From Acidimicrobiaceae bacterium (GTDB taxonomy: Bacteria; Actinomycetota; Acidimicrobiia; Acidimicrobiales; Poriferisodalaceae), in the NCBI GenBank assembly GCA_002722565.1, contig PBMG01000006.1, forward strand, positions 1 to 48,756: a DNA stretch of 48,756 nt, given 5' to 3'. This document shows positions 32,517 through 41,868 of this stretch, one piece after another (the first letter of the stretch is position 1; each line of letters starts with the position of its first letter). The translations under genes were made by a program, and so were the position numbers. Under the pieces are notes generated by a model. That model made no database searches. It had not been told where the DNA came from and saw nothing but the letters and a program-made list of their open reading frames with translations.

Positions 32517-33842
32517 ATGACCTTGTCATTCGGCACCGATGGTGTTCGTGGCCCAGCGCCCGAAATACTCGACCAAAGATTTGTCACATGCCTCGCGGTT
32601 GCTGCGACCGAAGTCTTGTCGGCCGATCGCTGGATCGTCGGACGCGACACCCGAGAATCAGGACCCGCTCTATCTGAAGCGATGTTGTCGGCGATCAATC
32701 ATGCTGGAATATCCGCTGTGGACTGTGGAGTCATTCCAACACCGACCATCGCGTACCTATCGAAAATCGAAAATTCCGGCGGAGTTGTGGTGTCAGCATC
32801 ACACAACACATGGACCGACAATGGGGTGAAGATCTTTGCCCCCGGGGGCCGCAAACTCTTCGACCAAGAGCAAGAGCTCATCGAAAAAAAATTAAATGAA
32901 CTTCTATCGGATACAACAGCGATCCCTGAACGACGATCAGACTCAATACAACATCCCAACCCAACCAAGGATTGGATGAACTCAATTGCAGAAGCAATAG
33001 AGAACCGCTCGTTAGACGGAGCTCACGTTGTTATTGACTGTGCCAATGGATCAGCCTCGCATATAGCTGAACCGCTGTTTCGCGGACTTGGTGCCAAAGT
33101 TGACCTCATTAATGCCGAACCGGACGGACGAAATATCAACCAGGATTGCGGTTCAACACACACTGAAAGTCTGAGCAAAATCGTTCAATCCGCTGGAGCT
33201 GACATAGGACTTGCGTTAGATGGCGACGCGGATCGGCTCATCGCTATCGCATCTAATGGAGAACTGATCGACGGAGATCGGCAGCTCTGCATGTTCGCCA
33301 CCGATCTTGATAGCCAAGACATGCTTCTCAACAGAAGCGTGGTTATCACAGTGATGTCTAACTTCGGTTTGCGACAAGCCATGCGGCAGGCGGATATCAC
33401 CACTATCGAAGTACCGGTGGGAGATCGGAACGTTCTCAGCCGACTGGACGACGGAGAAGCCGACCTAGGAGGAGAACAGTCCGGGCACCTGATATTTCGA
33501 AAATATGCAACCACCGGTGATGGGCTTCTTAGCGGAGTGCTACTCACCGACCTAATCCTTCGCCGTGGGAACAACAGTGCAGCACTTGCTAGCGAGGCGA
33601 TGCAGCAATTCCCACAGATACTCCTCAACGTTCCCGTAGCTTCGAAATCTTTCGCAATCACCACAGACATACAAAAAGAAATCGAGATAACTGAAGAACG
33701 TCTCGGTGATAATGGACGAGTGCTAGTCAGGCCAAGTGGGACAGAAGCAGTAATTCGAGTGATGGTAGAAGCGGTCGATGAAACCCTGGCGCATGGCGAA
33801 GCACAACGCTTAGCGAACATGATTCGCTCCACTATCGACTAG
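32517..33842 (+). CDS. glmM: Phosphoglucosamine mutase
   Basis: GlmM interconverts glucosamine-6-phosphate and glucosamine-1-phosphate on the way to UDP-N-acetylglucosamine for peptidoglycan. The 441-residue protein has FGTDGVRG at the start, the phosphoserine loop VSASHNTWTDNG (S95), the metal-binding DGDADR (235-240) and the phosphate-binding RPSGTEAVIRVMVEA near the C-terminus. AAAGGAG precedes the ATG. It stands directly before the GlmS-like gene, which makes its substrate. Confidence 0.97.
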   Translation: MTLSFGTDGVRGPAPEILDQRFVTCLAVAATEVLSADRWIVGRDTRESGPALSEAMLSAINHAGISAVDCGVIPTPTIAYLSKIENSGGVVVSASHNTWTDNGVKIFAPGGRKLFDQEQELIEKKLNELLSDTTAIPERRSDSIQHPNPTKDWMNSIAEAIENRSLDGAHVVIDCANGSASHIAEPLFRGLGAKVDLINAEPDGRNINQDCGSTHTESLSKIVQSAGADIGLALDGDADRLIAIASNGELIDGDRQLCMFATDLDSQDMLLNRSVVITVMSNFGLRQAMRQADITTIEVPVGDRNVLSRLDDGEADLGGEQSGHLIFRKYATTGDGLLSGVLLTDLILRRGNNSAALASEAMQQFPQILLNVPVASKSFAITTDIQKEIEITEERLGDNGRVLVRPSGTEAVIRVMVEAVDETLAHGEAQRLANMIRSTID

Positions 33843-33884
33843 ACCGCGAATAACAGCGGCCGCGCCACCGCTACCCTCAACTGT

Positions 33885-36800
33885 ATGTGCGGCATCATCG
33901 CTGTTCTTCGAGGACGGGAATCCCAAGAAACACTGCGTTCCGAGGTAATCCTTCCGCGCCTCAGTTCGGCAGTCTCTTTTCTGCAATCTGCTTTCGAAAG
34001 TTCTGAAAATGCTCCAGAGCACATAACACAAGCGGCGAATTTATTTGCAGGAATAGACGAAGACCTGCGAACTGTTCCAGGCATTCGCATGCTGGTCTTC
34101 GATCGATCTTCAGCATTAGCGATTCAAGGCGAAACTCTCAGAGCTAACAACGCGCTCGAAGCGATCGACAAACACCTAGATCATTTGTCTACTGATTTAG
34201 AACAACTGAACTCGTCTTTACTTCGAGTACGTGACTCACTGTGGGCCATAGAACGAGATCACTTGCGAACCGCTGAAGCCATCATTGACCTAGCCGGAAC
34301 AACACCAGACCCCAATTCCCTCCCAGGATTGATGTCAATCCAGACAGCCCTTTCGGCCTTGGACCGACTCGAAGTACGCGGACGAGACTCAGCAGGCATT
34401 GAAATCTTCGTAGCGAACCATAACCTCCCCTCTAGCGTGTTGGAAGGTTCGCGCTTCAAAGACCCCATCCTGCGATCAGGCGCAATCCGCGACTGCGGAA
34501 AACACATAGCTTTCGTCTACAAGAACGCTGCAGAAATCGGAGACCTCGGCGACAACAGCACGGCTATTAGAGCCGCCATACGTGGCGACGAACTATTACA
34601 AGAAGCGCTTCTCGGCGATGAATCCACGGTCACTGTTCTTGGTCACACCCGCTGGGCAAGCGTTGGAGTTATCTCCGAAGCGAACGCCCACCCCGTCGAC
34701 TCACAAGAAACCACCAATGATGACAAACCCTACGTCTCAGCGGTGCTTAACGGTGACATAGATAACTACATGGATCTCACTGAACTCCAGAAGCTAAATC
34801 TCGCACCGGAAATCACTACTGATGCCAAGATCATTCCTCCCCTCATCAGCAGACAACTCACCTCTACCGCCAGTGACCTAGAAGCTTTCCGTACCACTGT
34901 CTCAACCTTCGAAGGATCGATGGCTATCGCTAGCCATAACGCCGAACAACCTCACAAACTCTCACTAGCGCTGAGAGGAAGTGGCCAAGCCATATATGTC
35001 GGCATAGCGAACAACTCCTTCGTAGTTGCTAGTGAGCCATATGGAGTTATAGAAAATGCCTCTCAATGGATAAGGATGGACGGAGAAAAGCCGGCAGATC
35101 TCGACAACCCCATATCAAGCGCAGGTCAGATCATTCAACTCGATGCCACCAAAGCCGGTGATCTCGAAGGTATAACCCGCGTCGCGTATGACGGAACTGA
35201 ATTACCTGTTCAACAAGATGAAATAACGACCGCTGACATTACCACCCGCGACATCGATCGAGGCGACGCCCCCCACTTCCTGCTCAAAGAAATTCAAGAA
35301 GCACCTGAGTCAGTGCGCAAAACACTTCGTGGGCGCATCATCGAAGTGGACGACATGCTCCGAGTGCAACTTGGGCCAGATGTCATCTCCGACAGGATCC
35401 GGGAGTCGTTCAAAAACAAGAAAATCAAAAGAATCATCGCAATCGGCCAAGGAACTGCCGCAGTGGCGGCGCGAACACTTCCCCAATTTCTCAGTCCGCT
35501 TCTGAAAGACCACGAAATATTAGTGGAAGCTCAACTTGCTACAGAAGTCAGTGGGTTCTCAATGACCACTGACATGTCGGACACCTTGGTTGTAGCGGTA
35601 AGTCAGTCAGGGACCACAACAGACACCAACAGGACAGTTGATTTGATTAGGCAACGCGGTGGCCACATCATCTCGATAGTTAACCGCCGCGGGAGTGACC
35701 TCACTGACAAATCCCATGGAGTTCTCTACACATCAGACGGTCGCGATGTTGAAATGTCGGTTGCATCCACCAAAGCCTTTTACGCACAAGTGGTAGCTAC
35801 GGTCTTACTCAGCAGCGCTATAGCAAATCTCGTCGACGAGACGCGAGATCAAAATGAGATTCTTCGTGCACTTCGCGAACTCCCGAAATCGATGGAACAA
35901 GTCATATCGACACGCGCAGATATAGCTGCTGCAGCGCAACGCCACGCACCCCAGAAACGGTATTGGGCAGTCGTAGGTAATGGCCCCAACCGAATCGCGG
36001 CTAACGAAATCAGAATCAAGCTTTCAGAGCTTTGTTATAAGGCCATCCCAGAAGATGGAACCGAAGACAAAAAGCACATAGACCTCTCGTCAGAGCCTCT
36101 TATATTTGTGTGCGCTGCAGGGCTCAGTGGATCAAACATCGATGACGTCGCCAAAGAAGTAGCGATATATCGTGCCCACAAGGCAGTACCGATAGTGGTA
36201 GCCAGCGAAAATGAATCACGGTTTGAAGTAGCTGCAGATCTCCTTACAGTTCCGCGACTACACCCCGCACTTGATTTCATCTTGGCGACCATTGTCGGTC
36301 ACCTATTCGGATATGAAGCAGCGTTAGCAATCGACAGTCAAGCTCTCCCATTGCGTCAAATGCGATCAACACTCGAAAGCCTTATTGCCGAAGGAACCCT
36401 AGAAGATGGCGCCTTCGAACAACTGCGAGATGATTTAGCGACACCCGGCAGCCACTTTCTCGACGGATTGCGAGCCTCGATGTACGACGGTCACCTCGAA
36501 GCCAGCACCGCCGCCAAGGTAGTAACAATTCTGAGATACGCATTAGGCATTGCATCACTCGACAGCTACCAAATAGATGTCGGCAAAGTTGGTCGACCTG
36601 GAGTTGTTATTGATGACCTCAATGCAGCGCTCACCAAAGCAATAGATGAACTAACCCGACCAGTTGACGCGATTAAACATCAGGCGAAAACAGTGACTGT
36701 CGGCATATCGCGATCCGACGAAACATTGCTGCGATCAACGCTCGCTATGGCTGCTCTCGATGCTGGTACCCCACGAGATCGTCTCTCGTACCGAGAACTA

Positions 36801-37280
36801 CGGACCTTGGCAGCCCTAGACGCATCAGTAGCGGAAGTAACTGGATGGACTCGCTACCGAATAGAAGGAGATGTAGAGGCGGAGGCAACTATCCAAGTTG
36901 TAGACCGCGGAGGTATTGCTTCGGGCATTGCTTCCAGAACTGATACCAACCCGACCTTGAGAGGCGGTAAACACCGTGCAGCCTTCGAAAAAGAGATCAT
37001 GGTTGGTGTCGGAAGCGATGGCCGCAGCATCATCCATATTCCAGAAGTCAAAGACAACCAAACAACAGGGCTCACGCTTCTCCACTGCAGATTCCACGAA
37101 TATCTGCCTGCCCCTTCAATGAGATCTGTGCTGCAGGGATATCGAGGGAGATACGGTGCACTCCAAGATGCCGTAACGGAGTCTCACCCCTCCTTCCGTG
37201 ACGACATCCTCTCCACTATCGAAGTCGTCGACCTCCTAACCCGACCGGTATACGTGCTAGCGGAGCATTGGACATCATGA
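33885..37280 (+). CDS. glmS: Oversized GlmS-type glutamine-fructose-6-phosphate aminotransferase
   Basis: GlmS makes glucosamine-6-phosphate from fructose-6-phosphate and glutamine. Known forms have about 600-620 residues; this has 1131. Cys2 follows the start Met (MCGI), giving the catalytic N-terminal cysteine. The usual LEYRGYDSAG motif appears only at 162-171 as LEVRGRDSAG, so roughly 130 residues are inserted after the first strand. GHTRWASVG (253-261), NG (289-290) and D313 complete the glutaminase site. Two SIS domains follow: SQSGTTTDT (573-581), VASTKAF (626-632), K712, E715 and H731. The C-terminal PRNLAKSVTVE tail is not recognisable; instead about 300 unfamiliar residues (about 830-1131) follow. 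Position after glmM supports the role. No strong ribosome-binding site is seen. Confidence 0.85.
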   Translation: MCGIIAVLRGRESQETLRSEVILPRLSSAVSFLQSAFESSENAPEHITQAANLFAGIDEDLRTVPGIRMLVFDRSSALAIQGETLRANNALEAIDKHLDHLSTDLEQLNSSLLRVRDSLWAIERDHLRTAEAIIDLAGTTPDPNSLPGLMSIQTALSALDRLEVRGRDSAGIEIFVANHNLPSSVLEGSRFKDPILRSGAIRDCGKHIAFVYKNAAEIGDLGDNSTAIRAAIRGDELLQEALLGDESTVTVLGHTRWASVGVISEANAHPVDSQETTNDDKPYVSAVLNGDIDNYMDLTELQKLNLAPEITTDAKIIPPLISRQLTSTASDLEAFRTTVSTFEGSMAIASHNAEQPHKLSLALRGSGQAIYVGIANNSFVVASEPYGVIENASQWIRMDGEKPADLDNPISSAGQIIQLDATKAGDLEGITRVAYDGTELPVQQDEITTADITTRDIDRGDAPHFLLKEIQEAPESVRKTLRGRIIEVDDMLRVQLGPDVISDRIRESFKNKKIKRIIAIGQGTAAVAARTLPQFLSPLLKDHEILVEAQLATEVSGFSMTTDMSDTLVVAVSQSGTTTDTNRTVDLIRQRGGHIISIVNRRGSDLTDKSHGVLYTSDGRDVEMSVASTKAFYAQVVATVLLSSAIANLVDETRDQNEILRALRELPKSMEQVISTRADIAAAAQRHAPQKRYWAVVGNGPNRIAANEIRIKLSELCYKAIPEDGTEDKKHIDLSSEPLIFVCAAGLSGSNIDDVAKEVAIYRAHKAVPIVVASENESRFEVAADLLTVPRLHPALDFILATIVGHLFGYEAALAIDSQALPLRQMRSTLESLIAEGTLEDGAFEQLRDDLATPGSHFLDGLRASMYDGHLEASTAAKVVTILRYALGIASLDSYQIDVGKVGRPGVVIDDLNAALTKAIDELTRPVDAIKHQAKTVTVGISRSDETLLRSTLAMAALDAGTPRDRLSYRELRTLAALDASVAEVTGWTRYRIEGDVEAEATIQVVDRGGIASGIASRTDTNPTLRGGKHRAAFEKEIMVGVGSDGRSIIHIPEVKDNQTTGLTLLHCRFHEYLPAPSMRSVLQGYRGRYGALQDAVTESHPSFRDDILSTIEVVDLLTRPVYVLAEHWTS

Positions 37281-37642
37281 TTGGTGTCGGCCTTGACCTC
37301 GTGGATGTGGATCGATTCCGGAAGGTACTTCGACGGCGACACAACATTAGTGAACGCCTCTTTACTCACAAAGAACTGGTTTATTGCAACGCGGCTGCCG
37401 ACCCCACCGAACGACTAGCGGTGCGCTTCGCTGCGAAAGAGGCAGTAATGAAGGCATTAGGAGTGGGTTTAGGAAAGATTCGGTTCCGCGAAATAGAAAT
37501 CACCAAAGACGTGACCGGAAAACCAGGTCTCGAACTACACGGTTCTGCAGCTGAGTTAGCCGCCCACAATGGAGTTCGCCACTGGCATATCTCGCTGAGC
37601 CATACAACTTCAACCGCCGAAGCACTCGTCATAGCGGAATAG
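37277..37642 (+). CDS. acpS: Holo-[acyl-carrier-protein] synthase
   Basis: AcpS transfers 4'-phosphopantetheine from CoA to apo-ACP for fatty-acid synthesis. The 121-residue protein has GVGLDLVDVDRF with the magnesium aspartate and RFAAKEAVMKALG with the catalytic glutamate, and ends with the SLSHTTSTAEALVIA strand. The ATG at 37277 overlaps the glmS stop (ATGA); an upstream TTG (37268) is a less likely start. Confidence 0.96.
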   Translation: MIGVGLDLVDVDRFRKVLRRRHNISERLFTHKELVYCNAAADPTERLAVRFAAKEAVMKALGVGLGKIRFREIEITKDVTGKPGLELHGSAAELAAHNGVRHWHISLSHTTSTAEALVIAE

Positions 37643-37648
37643 AACGTC

Positions 37649-38986
37649 GTGATACCTGTCGTCACACCCACAGAAATGAAAGTGATCGACGCGCAAGCAA
37701 CTGAATCTGAGGACGTTCTAATCCAACGTGCCGGTTACGCGGTCGCAAACGCAGCACTACGCATGTTGGGCGGCGGCTATGGCCGCAGAGCGAACGTCAT
37801 CGCGGGAAAAGGAAATAACGGCCAAGATGGGAAAGTCGCGGCGCAACTCCTCGAGCGACGCGGTGTCAGATGCAAAATTCATAGCCCCAGCCCGAACGCT
37901 CTTCCAGAAGCCGATCTCGTCATCGACGCAGCGTACGGAACAGGATTCCGAGACCAATGGGAACCACCGCCGCAACCTCAATGCCCAGTATTGGCAGTAG
38001 ATATTCCCTCTGGCATTGACGGACTTACCGGACAGGACAACGGATCACTCCAAGCAAATCGCACCATCACATTTGGTGCTTTAAAGCCAGGACTTCTGCT
38101 GGAACCCGGCGCCAGCCGAGCAGGCGAAATAGAGATAGCTGAACTGGGACTCAACATCGACAGTTCTGGGTGCAACCTCATCACCGACCAAGATCTGTCG
38201 CTGCCGTTATCTCAACGATCAGCTACAGACCACAAATGGACCAACGCGGTCCGCCTTATTGCTGCATCGCCTGGTATGACTGGCGCCGCTCAACTAGCGG
38301 CCAGCGGAGCGCTACGAGCAGGAGCAGGGATGATCGTGGTCTCCTCACCCACAACCAACCTCCAACCCAATGACATGCCCCCAGAAGCAGTTACGCGACA
38401 GCTCACCAACAAGAATTTGGTACCAGAAGTCCTAAAAGATCTTGAACGATTCGCTGCATTGCTTATTGGACCAGGATTAGGAACAGACCCCGACACAATT
38501 GCTGCAGCAGCGGAACTTATAGAACGATCCCCAATCCCAACCATCGTTGACGCCGACGGCCTCACCGCAGTCGCTACTCACCCAACCTGTCTGCGAAACA
38601 GTTCCTCGACGACGGTATTGACCCCACACGACGGCGAATTCGAAAAACTTACCGGATCGCCACCAGCCGCAGATCGATGCGCTGCCGTCCGCGGAGCAGC
38701 CAAAAATAGCGCTGTTCTGCTTAAAGGCCCAACAACGCTCGTTAGCGACACCAACGGCGACCTAATCTTCGTACGAAACGCCAACCAACGCCTGGCAACC
38801 GCAGGTACCGGCGACGTATTAACAGGAATCATTGGAGCCATAATCCGAAACACACCAGTCCACCTAGCCGCAGCCGCAGCCGCCCATTGGCACGGACAAG
38901 CAGCCCAACTTGCCCAACCCGACATGACAGCCAGCGACCTGCCTTTATTACTTCAACCCGCGCGATCAGCGATGTTGTCGCAATGA
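37649..38986 (+). CDS. nnr: Bifunctional NAD(P)H-hydrate epimerase / dehydratase
   Basis: This enzyme repairs hydrated NAD(P)H: the N-terminal YjeF_N domain epimerises, the C-terminal kinase-like domain dehydrates using ADP or ATP. The 445-residue product shows GKGNNGQDGKVAA (normally GPGNNGGDG), VDIPSGIDGLTG and, in the C-terminal half, LLIGPGLGTDPDT and TAGTGDVLTGIIGA. The linker is normal, although the whole protein is somewhat short (often 480-500). Start is GTG at 37649. It overlaps alr by four bases, as often in Actinobacteria. Confidence 0.94.
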   Translation: MIPVVTPTEMKVIDAQATESEDVLIQRAGYAVANAALRMLGGGYGRRANVIAGKGNNGQDGKVAAQLLERRGVRCKIHSPSPNALPEADLVIDAAYGTGFRDQWEPPPQPQCPVLAVDIPSGIDGLTGQDNGSLQANRTITFGALKPGLLLEPGASRAGEIEIAELGLNIDSSGCNLITDQDLSLPLSQRSATDHKWTNAVRLIAASPGMTGAAQLAASGALRAGAGMIVVSSPTTNLQPNDMPPEAVTRQLTNKNLVPEVLKDLERFAALLIGPGLGTDPDTIAAAAELIERSPIPTIVDADGLTAVATHPTCLRNSSSTTVLTPHDGEFEKLTGSPPAADRCAAVRGAAKNSAVLLKGPTTLVSDTNGDLIFVRNANQRLATAGTGDVLTGIIGAIIRNTPVHLAAAAAAHWHGQAAQLAQPDMTASDLPLLLQPARSAMLSQ

Positions 38987-40101
38987 GTGACACCCAACGC
39001 CCCACCTGGTGTGACATTGATCTCACCGCGTTAGAAAATAACTACAAAGCCATACAGGCACATGTTGGAAACACCCAAGTGATGCCCATCGTCAAAGCAG
39101 ACGCATACGGTCACGGAATAACACAAGTTGCCACAAGATTGGAAGAACTCAACGCCCCATGTCTCGGGGTTGCCTACGTCGAAGAAGGTGTAACACTCAG
39201 AAAAGCTGGAATTACAACACCAATCCACGTGCTCGGAGGTGCAGTAGAGAGACAGATACCGCTATTCATCGAACATGACTTGATCTTCACGGCCCCGTCA
39301 GTAGACAAACTCCGACAAATAAACGAGGCCGCAGAAACAGCAAAGACCAAAGCAACTGTGCACCTCAAAATCGATACCGGCATGGAACGTATCGGCGTTC
39401 ACCACTACAACGCCGACACCCTTTTCGAAGCAGCGCTGCAATGCCCAGCAGTCAAAGTAGAAGGAGTGTTCACCCACTTCGCTTCCGCTGACGAACCTCA
39501 ACTTGAATTCGCACGACTACAACTCGAAAGGTTCCTAGAGGCGCTCGAGTTCTACCCGCAACACAGTTTGCCTTACCCCACACGCCATATAGCTAACTCA
39601 GCGGCCATCGCGGCCTTACCAGAAGCTCATCTCGATCTCGTTCGTCCAGGATTACTGCTCTACGGAGTTGCCCCCACAACCGAAACGACCCAAACGATCG
39701 CTCTCCAACCCGTACTTTCATGGCGTAGCGAAGTTATTTATTTCAAAGTAGTAGAAGCAGGAAATCCTGTTAGCTACGGCAGCACTTGGGCACCTCAAGC
39801 CTCTACCCGAGTGGTGACTTTGCCTGTCGGGTACGCCGATGGTTACCGCCGAGCACTTTCCAACAAAGCTCAAGTGATCATCGACGATGAGCTCCACAAT
39901 GTCGTTGGCCGCGTATGCATGGACCAAACCATGATCGACATAAAAGACTCCAGTGCCTACAACGGAGACGAAGTGATCCTGATCGGCTCCTCGGACGCCC
40001 ACCAAATCACGGTGGAAGACCTAGCCAGATGGTCCGAGACGATCCCCTACGAAATTTTGACGGCAATAACGGCACGAGTGCCACGTCGTTGGCACACATA
40101 A
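38983..40101 (+). CDS. alr: Alanine racemase
   Basis: Alr makes D-alanine for peptidoglycan. The 372-residue, PLP-dependent protein has VMPIVKADAYGHG with the Schiff-base lysine K38, HLKIDTGMERIG, the catalytic tyrosine in LPVGYADGYRR and GRVCMDQTMIDI near the second domain. The ATG overlaps the nnr stop (ATGA); the longer upstream frame inside nnr is rejected. With GlmS and GlmM it forms a cell-wall precursor group. Confidence 0.96.
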   Translation: MSDTQRPTWCDIDLTALENNYKAIQAHVGNTQVMPIVKADAYGHGITQVATRLEELNAPCLGVAYVEEGVTLRKAGITTPIHVLGGAVERQIPLFIEHDLIFTAPSVDKLRQINEAAETAKTKATVHLKIDTGMERIGVHHYNADTLFEAALQCPAVKVEGVFTHFASADEPQLEFARLQLERFLEALEFYPQHSLPYPTRHIANSAAIAALPEAHLDLVRPGLLLYGVAPTTETTQTIALQPVLSWRSEVIYFKVVEAGNPVSYGSTWAPQASTRVVTLPVGYADGYRRALSNKAQVIIDDELHNVVGRVCMDQTMIDIKDSSAYNGDEVILIGSSDAHQITVEDLARWSETIPYEILTAITARVPRRWHT

Positions 40102-40128
40102 CCGGTCGTACACTCAAAGTTAGCCACC

Positions 40129-40635
40129 ATGTTGCATGTACGAACCCGTTCCGTTGAAGCCACCAGGCAAGTAGCTGCCGCGCTTGAGCCAATCCTGCTC
40201 CCAGGCGATGTCATCCTTCTCTCAGGAGACCTTGGAGCCGGGAAAACTGCTTTTGTGCAAGGTCTGGCTGCCGCGTTAGGTGTCACCGAACAAGTAACAA
40301 GCCCCACCTTCACTTTGGCGGCAAGCTACGAAGGACGGCTACGCCTCCATCACTTAGATGTCTATCGCCTCGACAATCTCGCCGAGGTCCTCGATCTCGA
40401 TCTACCGGAACTCCTAGAAGACCAAGCAACTATCTGCATTGAATGGGGCGAAGTGGTCGTACCCGAATTGCCAAGAGACTTTCTTCGCATACGAATCCAA
40501 CTCGGACACCCCGAAGACATTGATGACGCACGAGTCCTCGAAATTGAACCAATCGGAAGCTCATGGGTATCTAGAAGCTCGCAACTAGAAGATATTTGGA
40601 CTGACTGGACTACCACCGAAACGGGAGAACTCTAA
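40129..40635 (+). CDS. tsaE: tRNA t6A biosynthesis ATPase TsaE
   Basis: TsaE is the ATPase of the complex that adds threonylcarbamoyl to A37 of ANN-decoding tRNAs. The 168-residue protein has the P-loop SGDLGAGKTAFVQG, SPTFTLAASY, the HLDVYRL motif and ICIEWGEVV. The C-terminus has an extra 25 residues or so beyond the usual end. It is followed after one base by tsaB, and tsaD lies two genes downstream, grouping the pathway. Confidence 0.95.
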   Translation: MLHVRTRSVEATRQVAAALEPILLPGDVILLSGDLGAGKTAFVQGLAAALGVTEQVTSPTFTLAASYEGRLRLHHLDVYRLDNLAEVLDLDLPELLEDQATICIEWGEVVVPELPRDFLRIRIQLGHPEDIDDARVLEIEPIGSSWVSRSSQLEDIWTDWTTTETGEL

Positions 40636-40636
40636 G

Positions 40637-41335
40637 GTGCTTGTTCTCGGAATAGAAACAGCCACCCCGCAAGTAGGAGTCGCCATCGGCGGCCACGAAG
40701 GCGTCATAGCCTCATTCCACACCGCCCGAGATCGCCGTCACGCCGAGACTTTGGCCCCCGCTATCCAATTTTTGTGTGCCCAAACCAAACTAGATCTCAA
40801 TGAAATTGGGGTAGTTGCCGTAGACATCGGTCCAGGTTTATTCACTGGGCTTCGAGTAGGACTTGCAACAGCCAAAGCAATAGCGCACGCCTGCAAAGTA
40901 CCGATGATCGGTATATCTAGCCTCGACCTGGCAGCGTTCCCGGCCCGATTCTCAGACCGACTGATTGTCTCCACAGTCGACGCGCGCCGCGGAGAAATTT
41001 TTTATGCGACATACCGAAAAACAGCAGGAGGCATTCAACGAATCTCTGAACCTCACGTTGATCAGCCAGACAATGTGGCCAATCAACTCAACGCCAACGC
41101 CGAAGACTGCCTAGTAGTAGGTGACGGAGCTCAACGGTATGCAGATACTTTCGAAAATCTTCGAGGTGTCGAAATCGGCCAAGAAGGATTCAGGTACCCG
41201 AACGCAGGGTCACTCGTAGAATTAGCTCACCCTCGAGCGTTGCGCGAAGAATTCGTTGCCCCTTCTGAAGTCACACCTCTCTATCTCCGGGCCCCTGACG
41301 CCAGAATCAACTGGCAACAACGAGAACGCTCATGA
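40637..41335 (+). CDS. tsaB: tRNA t6A biosynthesis protein TsaB
   Basis: TsaB is the inactive ASKHA-fold partner of TsaD and binds TsaE. The 232-residue product begins with VLGIETATPQVGVAIGG and contains DIGPGLFTGLRVGLATAKAI and STVDARRGEIFYATYRK, family hallmarks. Start is GTG one base after the tsaE stop. Overlaps rimI by four bases. Confidence 0.95.
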   Translation: MLVLGIETATPQVGVAIGGHEGVIASFHTARDRRHAETLAPAIQFLCAQTKLDLNEIGVVAVDIGPGLFTGLRVGLATAKAIAHACKVPMIGISSLDLAAFPARFSDRLIVSTVDARRGEIFYATYRKTAGGIQRISEPHVDQPDNVANQLNANAEDCLVVGDGAQRYADTFENLRGVEIGQEGFRYPNAGSLVELAHPRALREEFVAPSEVTPLYLRAPDARINWQQRERS

Positions 41336-41868
41336 TGACCACCGAAACACACGTCATCATCGAACAAATGAGAAAGCGGCACGTTCGAGCAATCCGCAAC
41401 ATCGACAAACAGGTCTACGCAAAACCGTGGTCCACATCTATGTATCACGACGAGCTCCGTCGGCGAGATAAACGCGTCTACTACGTCGCCTACCACGAAG
41501 GTCGAGTCGCAGGATACGGAGGAGCGATGATCGTTCACGACGAAGGACACATCACCTCCGTAGCAGTTGACCCCAAAGCACAAAGCCTTGGCATCGCCAA
41601 TCGATTAATGCTCGCCGTTCACCGAGGATGCCTACCCCATCGCGTCGATGCCATGACCCTTGAGGTTCGAGTATCAAATGACCGTGCCCAAAACCTTTAC
41701 CGACGCTTCGGTTACGCACCAGCGGGAATTCGAGCCGGCTACTACGGCGACAACGGAGAAGATGCCCTAGTGATGTGGTGCCATGACATACAAAAGCCAG
41801 ACCACACCGCGCTCCTCAACCAAATCGAAAGTGAAATACCAGGCACCACAGACTGGGGAGAACAATGA
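41332..41868 (+). CDS. rimI: GNAT acetyltransferase, probable ribosomal protein S18 alanine N-acetyltransferase
   Basis: RimI acetylates the N-terminus of ribosomal protein S18. The 178-residue protein has the acetyl-CoA-binding motif SVAVDPKAQSLGIANRLM, the LEVRVSNDRAQNLYRRFGY segment and DALVMWCHDI. Family identity as GNAT is firm. RimI is inferred from sequence pattern and its usual place between tsaB and tsaD. It is joined to both neighbours by ATGA overlaps. Confidence 0.88.
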   Translation: MMTTETHVIIEQMRKRHVRAIRNIDKQVYAKPWSTSMYHDELRRRDKRVYYVAYHEGRVAGYGGAMIVHDEGHITSVAVDPKAQSLGIANRLMLAVHRGCLPHRVDAMTLEVRVSNDRAQNLYRRFGYAPAGIRAGYYGDNGEDALVMWCHDIQKPDHTALLNQIESEIPGTTDWGEQ

